NCBI GenBank assembly: GCA_905220665.1
Contig: CAJNAR010000151.1
Span: 124,001-188,000, forward strand
DNA from: Albugo candida
Lineage: Eukaryota; Oomycota; Peronosporomycetes; Albuginales; Albuginaceae
Direction: 5' to 3'
Length of the DNA: 64,000 bases
The position numbers and the translations under genes were made by a program. Within the stretch, counting starts at the first letter, position 1, and each line of letters opens with the position of its first letter. Positions 56,442 to 64,000 of the stretch are shown here, piece after piece. The notes beneath the pieces were generated by a model that saw nothing but the letters and a program-made list of their open reading frames with translations, was not told the origin of the DNA and made no database searches.

Positions 56442-56796
56442 CCCAGACGCAACACTCGTGATTTTCTATTTATTCGACTAACAAAAGGGATACAGAGAAA
56501 GACACAAATGTTTAAAGAGAAAAATGGCCAAATTTCCCGTAAATTTGGATTCCGTAAGGACAAAGAGATGTAGGCACCAAAAATACGGGTCAGTGGGTAC
56601 TGATCGAAATATTTCACCCCTCATCACTGTAAACTGACTTCAGCTATAGTTACAGTCATACTTAGCACCTAGCCCGCCTGTACCCTTACCGCTGTATACT
56701 TATAATATTTACCCTTACCTCGTAACAAAAACTCAAAACCTTATAATGTTATACTTTATGTACTGGCGGCAAGGACCACAACAAATACTTGGAGGT
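56442..56796. other. intergenic region
   Basis: About 355 bp between the FHA-RINGv start and the 3' end of the NDR kinase gene, both minus strand. It should contain the FHA-RINGv promoter; no other feature is visible. Confidence 0.5.
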
Positions 56797-58550
56797 TTAT
56801 GTGGAAGCATTGAAGGTGTGATTTCGCACCGCAGTTCCTTCCAAAGAGAAGAAACTGTTTGCGTTTGGTACTTCGAAATTCACTTCTTCCAGTGCCACAC
56901 GCACTTTGGGTTTTCGTTTGTACGTGTAACCAATAAACTTATTGAACGTCATGGGCTTTCCATCAGGTCCCATCACCATCTGATTCGGACTATTACTTGC
57001 CATGGGCGTTGCTCCGTTCCCTTGTGCGCGTTGACCCATAGTCGCGGAAGAATTGATTCCATTTCCAGTGTTTTTTGTATTGATTGATGTGGGTGCATTC
57101 GGACTAGTCGCATAGAATTCGCACGGGAACTCCGAAAAATCGTCAAAGTTGGAAGTGATCTGCTGCACTAACATCTTGTACATTGGTGGATTTTGAGCTG
57201 GAGTGTGGATTTTCAGATGATTCATAATTCGATCAAAATGTGCTCCACCGCCGGGAGGAACGTATGGTGACCGCAATTGTCGTATTGAATCCCAATGTAT
57301 ATCTCGAAGCCATGGATGTTCCTTTATATCTTGCACAGATACACTTCCCAATCGGTTCTCTGCATTACAAACCAGTTTTCGGACAAAGTCCATACAGGAA
57401 GGGCTTAGTCGCTGCTTAGCTTCGGGTGGGAACACAAATGTCTGGCGCCAATTGACTATTTTACGGCATGTTTGCATTGGTTCGTCAGCGTAGAATGGAG
57501 GATATCCAACAAGACATTCATACAGAATAACTCCAAGAGACCACCAATCACATTCTTTCCCGTATCCATTCTGAGCCAAGACTTCCGGTGCAATGTAATC
57601 TGGTGTGCCAACTGTACTAAATGCAATCTGACGATTCCGCGAATAAGGTTTACTTCTTGCTGAATCCCCAGTCAGCGTCGGGTCAACCGCCGTGCTATCC
57701 ATCTCGTTCAATGTGTGTTGCGTTATCGGCGAACTCTTTGGACCACCGCGAGTTTCCATTTTCTTGCAAAGTCCTAGGTCTGTGAGTTTCAAGTGACCAT
57801 GAGCATCCAACAACACATTATCCGGCTTCATGTCGCGATGAATGTATCCCAACTCATGCACTGATTCGATCGCTAAAATCATTTCAGCCGCATAAAATCG
57901 AGTAGTTTCCTCACTATTGCATATTAGCTTCAAACAACATTCTTCAGCTGAAGTACATACCTGAGCGTATCTTCTTTGATGAGAAGCCCCATCAAGTCGC
58001 CACCAGGAAGATATTCCATCACCATATACAGTCGATGTTCATCCTATACGTAGTATACATGGTTGAATACATATGTATACCTGCTCACAATTGTATTGCT
58101 CACCTGGAACGAGTAGTGTAGTGTCACTAGCCAAGCATTATCGTGATCTGCCATCGCGAGGATATCTCGTTCCGCTTTCACATGCCCCACTTGATTTTTT
58201 AATACCATTGCGCTCTTCAGCATAGACTTCAATGCGAAAATCTCGCCCGTGTCTTTTTTTCGAACCAGACGCACTTCTCCAAAAGCACCACGACCGACGA
58301 TTGTAAGAGGCTGAAAATCGTGCACACTCAAGCGCTTTCTTTGCTGTCGGAGTTGTTGTAATTCCTGAGAACGCAATTGCTGACGGTATCGCTCTTTTTT
58401 GTGCTCCTCCAAACGTAACGCAGTCATTTGCTGTTCGAGCGTGTTACGTCGAGCGCGCGATTCTTCGCGCTCTTTCTTCATAATGGCATACTTTTGCTCC
58501 AAATATTCTTTTGTTGCTTTTGCTTTTTCTAGTGTTGAATTGGAAATCAT
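56797..58550 (-). CDS. NDR/LATS-family AGC protein kinase
   Basis: Ser/Thr kinase of the Mob-regulated Hippo/morphogenesis group. Three exons. The N-terminal regulatory helix ([20 protein letters not shown]) is the usual Mob-binding region. The kinase starts [19 protein letters not shown] with IFALKSM (VAIK Lys). An intron near 58040-58100 leads to [15 protein letters not shown], then a second to [12 protein letters not shown] and [12 protein letters not shown], where DFG reads DLG. The long NDR insert before the activation segment ([20 protein letters not shown]) and [20 protein letters not shown] follow. The hydrophobic motif FIGYTYKR carries the regulatory Thr. A Gly/Asn/Gln-rich linker ([19 protein letters not shown]) separates kinase and hydrophobic motif. 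It should act in polarity, cytokinesis or hyphal growth. Confidence 0.94.
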
Positions 58551-58712
58551 ATTTCACACAAGTCAAATATGTCAGTGTGAGGATACTCGAAAAGATCGAC
58601 AACTTGCCTGAATTAATGTGCAGCTGCGTTGAAGTTCAGAATGTCACAGGATATAGAAGCAATTCAGGTACATAGCTGCTACACTATTTTGATTCAAATC
58701 CTAGATTTATGT

Positions 58713-61700
58713 TTACACTGCTTCCGATACTTCCTCGTGCATCAATTCGCAGACGTTTACGTAATTGACTTTGTGACCTTCATCCTCTTTAGCCTCGCAT
58801 ATTTCCTTCCCAGGCGCAGATTCAATGCATCCGACTTGCATCTCCTTTTCTTCTACATGCACTACACAAGTCTCATCGACTGTTTTGCTCTCTGTACAGA
58901 TCACTGCCGATTCATCGTTCACCGAACCGGACAACAGAGGCATCCCCAATTTCTCTCGAATATCGGGTGTTATATCATCCAGCACCATATACGTCGCTTG
59001 AAGTAGTGTTGATCCTTCCAAAGCGATTTCCGTCTCATTTGTTGAATTTCCGAGTTTCCCGCCACTAAACTTCAACTTCAACTCGCTCTCAGTTGAGTTG
59101 AATTTCTGACTTAGCATATCTTCGGCTTGCATGACAGTGAAGAGATTGCAAATTGACTGCATGGCTGTCTCGTACACCAATGTTGGAGTATCTTCAGAAA
59201 GCGAAGAACTTTCTTTGATCTTGTTAGCAAGACGTGCGATGATTTGAAGCCAAAGAATTTGAAAGCTTGGTGATTTGTTCAAAGTGTCCATATGATGGAG
59301 AAATGTCTTGGAGAGCAATGTGACGCTGTACATATTGCCTTCAGCGGTATTGTGTTTCCAAGCACCAAAAGCAACTTGATCGTCCAGCGGGAACAAATCT
59401 TCTTCAAAGCATCTAATCCACGTGTCTTCAGAAATCGAGATACTTGGAAGCAGGAGGGAGCAGTATAGACAGTCCCAAGCTGTTTTGGAGACTTCAGGAC
59501 GATCATCGTGAAGATAAGAAAGCATTACGCGCATTACATCCAGCCACGTTTTCTCATCCGGTTTGAAGGCGCTCTCCTCAGTCACAACACTCTGTAAAAG
59601 CCGCAATGCGTCACATGCATGGGCAGTTGGCTGATTCACAAAACGAAGGCACACAGCAATCCATAGAGTGACGTTTTCTGCGTGCAGATAACCACCATCG
59701 GAGAGTAATTGAAGCGTATCCCAACACAACATTCTCCCACTAGGATACTGTACGAGGCTCTCTAGTATACCCAGCAAGACATGCCAATCGTGAAAATCCT
59801 GGGAGAGGTAGACCAAGTTGGCTTTCAATAACATGTTGACACCACAGGCAAGACGATCACTTAGTGCCTGATACATCTCTTCGTCCATGATGAGTAGTAG
59901 TCGAAGTGTTTCCATAAGCTTTGGACGGAGCTTGCCATCATGAAACAGACGGATACTCACACGAAGGATGTGAACGACTACTCTTTCCACCAAGAGCTGC
60001 ATTTGTAGCTCTGCTAGTGGCGTGGATAAGATCCGTTTGGCATAGGCGTGGAATGGCTCCCAGAGATTCAATGAAAGAAGACGATGTGAATTGACAAGAA
60101 TCAGATCTACGCTCAGTTCCAATGCTAAAATTGCGTTTTCCTGCATCATGACATCAATGCTATTGTGGCTCGACCGTACTGTGTACTTGAATGGATCCCG
60201 AGACGATAGCAATATCTCCAACAAGCTTAGAAGCGAATTTTCGTGCAATTTTCGAAGCATGCGAAGCCAATTTTCCTTCTCCAGTATCCCGTCACCAAGT
60301 TTTGCGACAGTATCTCGTAGCATCTGATTCACCATGAAGAATGTGTCATCTGTTGACTCCGATTCAGCAAACAGATAAGACGAGAGCGAATCCCAGAAAC
60401 TCGTGGGCATACTACCGCTACCTTCATCATTGCTACCCGGTACCAAGGATGATGCTATGCTTGCGGAATAGGTGCCGCTATTGCTCATCACACGACTTCG
60501 TATGGCTGCTTGGCGCTCTGCAACTAGGCGTGATTGTTCACGAACTTTTCCTGAAACGCCGGTCGCCGTCCCATGATTGATTCGACTACCATCATCTTTC
60601 CCTTGATCTACAATAGTACTGTTGCGAGGAGATCCTACCGCGTTGCCTGCTTGGATTGGGGGCAAAGGTACACCACGGGAATCGACAAAGTCATCCATTT
60701 CAGCCAAAGATGTAGGAACAACATCCAGCTCATTAAACATCAAGATACATTCAGCAACACTAGACCATGCTTTTGCAAAGTAATCGTGTCGGTTCTGAAC
60801 AAAGCGGAACAGCTGTTTGAGAGAAAGAAGAGCGCGTCGAGTCTTTGCATTGTTCAAATAGTCTTCTTGACGCATTGGCGTGGAGTTCTGTCCAGTACCA
60901 TTACGATCGAAATTTGCATCAAATGGATCCATCAATTCAGATTCATACTTCTCCTCCACCGGATGGATCTCTTCTGAAACCGCTTTCGAATTATTCTGTG
61001 CATGTTCTTGCGCTTCGATACTAAGTCTTCTTGTAGCCACAGCAGCAGGTACTTCGGCCTGCAATCCATCATCCTCTTCTTCACTGAGACTTTGAAATGA
61101 ACCTGTCCATTGAGCCATGTTTGCAAGTTTCTGACCAGCAACATCCTCGTCGGCATACATTTTCGATGGGAAGATATACACCTTCTCGCCATTCAAAATG
61201 CCGTGTGCAAAGCGAAGAAAATACGTCGATAAAGAGCTCATGATCGAATTGAAGACCTCACTCATCCCAAAGTAGAGTGCAATTTTGGCGCAATTGCTGA
61301 GTCCTTCCAATGCACGCTCCATGTTGGTCAAATCACAGCTTTTCTCGAATGCAAGTAAGATGCTTTGAATCGTTTTATCTGCAATCAAATGGAACATTTC
61401 TTTTTCGTATGTTCCGGCTTGAAGATGAAGAATGGACGCATCAGACGTGAAACTCGCGCCCACGACGTTTTCAGAACGCTTCAGAACGCCGTCCCACGAA
61501 GTTGAATATCGGTCGACGACCGATAATGCGGCCGATGAATCCATCAGATCCGACACATCATGCTGCATTTGTATTTGGTTGTCTCGGATCCGCTCGTATA
61601 ACGTTGTGAGATACTCTACGGGAAGATCCTGACCAGCGTTTATACCGCGATTATTCCGAAGAAACTCATCCAGACTCATCTTCTTGGCAACTTGATCATT

Positions 61701-63935
61701 GTGAAGATCTGTATTTAGCATGATAATACTAAATGCCAAGACGTACGCAGCATCAGCATCCAAGAGCGGACCGATACTTGCACATTGCTTGTAGAAGTGC
61801 GTCGAAAAACATTCCATCATTCGATCGATCTTTTGTGCTTCTCCTGGCAATCGGAATTTGGCCAGAAACATACGAAGTGCTTCATCGAGTGTTTGTGTGT
61901 TTGCAAAATCAAACATTGAAACGTACGCTTCCCGTACGGCTGCGTTGAACGGATACTTATCGTCAGGACCGTCACCCAAGTAGTCTCCAACCTTTGTCTT
62001 ATTGAGCCCTGGTACATGCAGAAGAAAGGAAGCGACAGATTCAGGGGTCAGTTCTTCTGGAAGAAGCTCAATTTGCTGCGCGTATTGGATCCAATGCTTT
62101 GGATCATTATTGAATTTTTCAGCCGCTAACGCGTACCGCTTCTTTGTCCGTTTACGCTGCTGCAACACTTCGGCGGTTCTTTCTCGAGCCGTATGTAGCC
62201 ATGCCAACTGGTCGTTGATTCTCAGCTTGATCTCACTATCATCACCTTCAGACTCACTGTCTGACGACGCAGCAGACAGAACCATTCGCATCAAATCATT
62301 TGCCGAAGACATTGGCGATACCTCATCCAACGAACGATCCTTCTGTGATGATGGTTGACTGGTCGGAGGAGAATAGGAATCGCTGAATGATTTCTTACCG
62401 AAGTCACAAAAGTCGATTGTATTGTTTGACCGCGTATTATCCCAGCTGGTTGCATCATGACTCGACGGATTCCGGGCGGTGAATCTTGCAAGTTCATGAC
62501 CCTGAAGCTCTAATACGTTGATTTTTGATGTCTGAGAGAGTGGAATGGCTGGCTCAAAGGCACTTTGCGTCGATGATTTTGCACCAGAATGAAGTGGAGC
62601 TGAAGGAACAGAACATCGTCTCGCGATGGACTCGACGACAGCTAAAAGGCCTTCCAAGCATAACAGTGTCAAAGCATCCAATCGTCCATTCACCCGAGTT
62701 ACTTGACAATTACGAGCCAATGAGGAGCACAAAACTTCGAACAAATTGGTGCAATGCACGTCACAGTCGTAATTGATATACAAATCCAGCATCAATGCGG
62801 GTTCCCGACAGAATTCCAAAAGAGATTCCAATGCTAACTCTTTCTGTTCGTCGGAACATGAAGGTGAATCAATAATACGCATGTGAACGCTTGTAAAAAA
62901 CACCTCCAGCTGGATTTTCAAGTGATTTTTGATGGAATTAAAGAGATTGAAAACCACACGAAGGACAAGAGACAGCACGCGAAGCTCATCGGTTTCCGAA
63001 TTTTGAAGAAGATACTTGGACAAGTCACCTTGCAGCACAGAAACAAGACTCAGATGATCGCCCAAAGCAGTCCCAGCCGTTTCCAGCACGATATTGATCA
63101 ATCTCAATCCAAGAATGCAAGTTTCGCCTTCTACATCCGTTGATGGTGAGATCAATTGAGCCAAGAAATTGAGTATCCGTTCCAGCAAATCGATTCCAAA
63201 CGGCCGATACACTTTATGTGATCTTTTCTGAGGTACTTGCCCATTTGTATTGAGAATAGAGCCTTTGGGAGTGGTGTTTGGCGTTATCTCTTCAGCAGCT
63301 GCACTCAGCTCACCGATTCGATCAAAAACCGTCAAGATCACATGACCCAGCGTATTCTCAGCAGCTCGTGACAAATGAAGAGATGATCCAGGCTGGTAGC
63401 AAATGTTGTGGCAAAGATGGACCATTTTCCAGACATTTTCAGTGCTCAGCAAATGAGCTGCATCTGATCGAATACAATATTCGACCATTTCCAGCAATTT
63501 CATGAGCACTTCTTCATCATCGACGCGATAGGTTTCTTCAAAGCGGCATCGTGAGATACATAATGCAATTCGATTGATGGCAACATCTGCACGGACCGAC
63601 TCACATGTTAACAGTCGATACAGAAGAAATTTGTTGAGACTCGATATCGCTGCTCCAGTGATGAATCCACTAGTCTTATCGGATTCAATGACCATTATGA
63701 ACGGTAGTAAGTACGTAACAGTATCGACGTCATTCAGTTCGGTGACAGTTTGGAGCGCGAAATGGAGCTGTTTAAAAGCTCGCATGAGTGGTGATTGGGT
63801 GGAGGCTGGTATTTCTTGACGGAATCGGTCATGAGAAGCCCATCGTGCATTTACGCGCATCATCGACAAGACATTGTGAATTTCTCCCTTGACGCAATTC
63901 ATCGTGGCGAGGACATGGAATGGTGTGGTGTACAC
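58713..63935 (-). CDS. GBF1/GNOM-type large ARF guanine-nucleotide exchange factor (Sec7 domain)
   Basis: Activates ARF GTPases at the Golgi/endosomes. A single exon of 1740 residues. The DCB/HUS region opens with VKGEIHNVLSMMRVNARW, as in GBF1/GNOM; Met12 (63902), just before NCVKGE, is a possible alternative start to Met1. The Sec7 domain spans about 590-785: KFNNDPKHWIQY, VASFLLHVPGLNKTKVGDYL, FLAKFRLPGEAQKIDRMM with the catalytic glutamic finger near residue 699, and FSIIMLNTDLHNDQVAKKMS. HDS repeats fill the C-terminal half, ending in an acidic tail. Conserved ARF-GEF order and length argue for a functional gene. The lack of introns across 5.2 kb contrasts with its neighbours. The ATG lies 65 bp from the window edge, so the promoter is mostly outside. 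Confidence 0.95.
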   Translation of the reverse strand: MYTTPFHVLATMNCVKGEIHNVLSMMRVNARWASHDRFRQEIPASTQSPLMRAFKQLHFALQTVTELNDVDTVTYLLPFIMVIESDKTSGFITGAAISSLNKFLLYRLLTCESVRADVAINRIALCISRCRFEETYRVDDEEVLMKLLEMVEYCIRSDAAHLLSTENVWKMVHLCHNICYQPGSSLHLSRAAENTLGHVILTVFDRIGELSAAAEEITPNTTPKGSILNTNGQVPQKRSHKVYRPFGIDLLERILNFLAQLISPSTDVEGETCILGLRLINIVLETAGTALGDHLSLVSVLQGDLSKYLLQNSETDELRVLSLVLRVVFNLFNSIKNHLKIQLEVFFTSVHMRIIDSPSCSDEQKELALESLLEFCREPALMLDLYINYDCDVHCTNLFEVLCSSLARNCQVTRVNGRLDALTLLCLEGLLAVVESIARRCSVPSAPLHSGAKSSTQSAFEPAIPLSQTSKINVLELQGHELARFTARNPSSHDATSWDNTRSNNTIDFCDFGKKSFSDSYSPPTSQPSSQKDRSLDEVSPMSSANDLMRMVLSAASSDSESEGDDSEIKLRINDQLAWLHTARERTAEVLQQRKRTKKRYALAAEKFNNDPKHWIQYAQQIELLPEELTPESVASFLLHVPGLNKTKVGDYLGDGPDDKYPFNAAVREAYVSMFDFANTQTLDEALRMFLAKFRLPGEAQKIDRMMECFSTHFYKQCASIGPLLDADAAYVLAFSIIMLNTDLHNDQVAKKMSLDEFLRNNRGINAGQDLPVEYLTTLYERIRDNQIQMQHDVSDLMDSSAALSVVDRYSTSWDGVLKRSENVVGASFTSDASILHLQAGTYEKEMFHLIADKTIQSILLAFEKSCDLTNMERALEGLSNCAKIALYFGMSEVFNSIMSSLSTYFLRFAHGILNGEKVYIFPSKMYADEDVAGQKLANMAQWTGSFQSLSEEEDDGLQAEVPAAVATRRLSIEAQEHAQNNSKAVSEEIHPVEEKYESELMDPFDANFDRNGTGQNSTPMRQEDYLNNAKTRRALLSLKQLFRFVQNRHDYFAKAWSSVAECILMFNELDVVPTSLAEMDDFVDSRGVPLPPIQAGNAVGSPRNSTIVDQGKDDGSRINHGTATGVSGKVREQSRLVAERQAAIRSRVMSNSGTYSASIASSLVPGSNDEGSGSMPTSFWDSLSSYLFAESESTDDTFFMVNQMLRDTVAKLGDGILEKENWLRMLRKLHENSLLSLLEILLSSRDPFKYTVRSSHNSIDVMMQENAILALELSVDLILVNSHRLLSLNLWEPFHAYAKRILSTPLAELQMQLLVERVVVHILRVSIRLFHDGKLRPKLMETLRLLLIMDEEMYQALSDRLACGVNMLLKANLVYLSQDFHDWHVLLGILESLVQYPSGRMLCWDTLQLLSDGGYLHAENVTLWIAVCLRFVNQPTAHACDALRLLQSVVTEESAFKPDEKTWLDVMRVMLSYLHDDRPEVSKTAWDCLYCSLLLPSISISEDTWIRCFEEDLFPLDDQVAFGAWKHNTAEGNMYSVTLLSKTFLHHMDTLNKSPSFQILWLQIIARLANKIKESSSLSEDTPTLVYETAMQSICNLFTVMQAEDMLSQKFNSTESELKLKFSGGKLGNSTNETEIALEGSTLLQATYMVLDDITPDIREKLGMPLLSGSVNDESAVICTESKTVDETCVVHVEEKEMQVGCIESAPGKEICEAKEDEGHKVNYVNVCELMHEEVSEAV

Positions 63936-64000
63936 GAAGCTGGAGGGTCTGATTTATGTAGATACACTAGTTTGAGTACATGATTGACGACGTTTGAGCC

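Noticed and set aside
1..64000. Bacterial or organellar origin, CRISPR arrays, operons, Shine-Dalgarno sites
   Set aside because: Spliceosomal introns, a pol III tRNA gene and exclusively eukaryotic gene families rule out a prokaryotic window; no regularly spaced repeats were seen.

Overview
The window is eukaryotic nuclear DNA. It shows protein-coding genes on both strands, many interrupted by very short introns (about 48-58 nt, mostly GT-AG with several GC-AG), a pol III tRNA gene, and families such as RFC3, p47, an NDR kinase and a GBF1-type ARF-GEF. The domain mixtures (PDZ-ankyrin-FYVE, START-FYVE-WW, voltage sensor plus class III cyclase, four-repeat WRKY19-type zinc knuckles) point to a stramenopile, most likely an oomycete. 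The compact, AT-leaning, intron-poor style would fit a small-genome plant parasite such as Albugo, but genus is a guess.

Layout. 0.2-12 kb: a neutral-sphingomyelinase-like enzyme, an unrecognised small gene, RFC3, a bacterial-type methionyl-tRNA synthetase with an EMAPII tail, a long coiled-coil protein and a SPOUT1-type RNA methyltransferase. 12-14.6 kb: a voltage-sensor/cyclase fusion. 14.6-21 kb: a gene-poor stretch with decayed coding-like pieces. 21-27 kb: PDZ-ankyrin-FYVE, a HAD-like protein, mitochondrial ATP synthase delta, a small zinc-finger protein and an FMN 2-hydroxyacid oxidase. 28-32.5 kb: a WRKY19-type zinc-knuckle protein, tRNA-Glu(CTC), p47/UBX-SEP and a TPR protein. 32.5-35.9 kb: a second decayed stretch carrying broken copies of two genes that lie intact 20 kb away (SPOUT1 and the cyclase).

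35.9-64 kb is very dense: an LRR protein, START-FYVE-WW, CWF19L1, a DnaJ fused to a multispanning membrane protein, an ABCG transporter with a Cys-rich ectodomain, an LRR/Cys-rich receptor-like protein, a TPX2-like protein broken by an apparent one-base deletion, inorganic pyrophosphatase, an FHA-RINGv-FHA ubiquitin ligase, an NDR kinase and a GBF1/GNOM ARF-GEF. Gaps there are often only 50-160 bp.

There is no operon logic, but themes recur. Phosphoinositide/endomembrane modules (two FYVE proteins, START, ARF-GEF, p47) and signalling modules (cyclase, NDR kinase, FHA-RINGv, LRR receptor) are interleaved with housekeeping genes. Splice structures were deduced by eye from frame, splice-site dinucleotides and family conservation; they are inferences, not transcripts.
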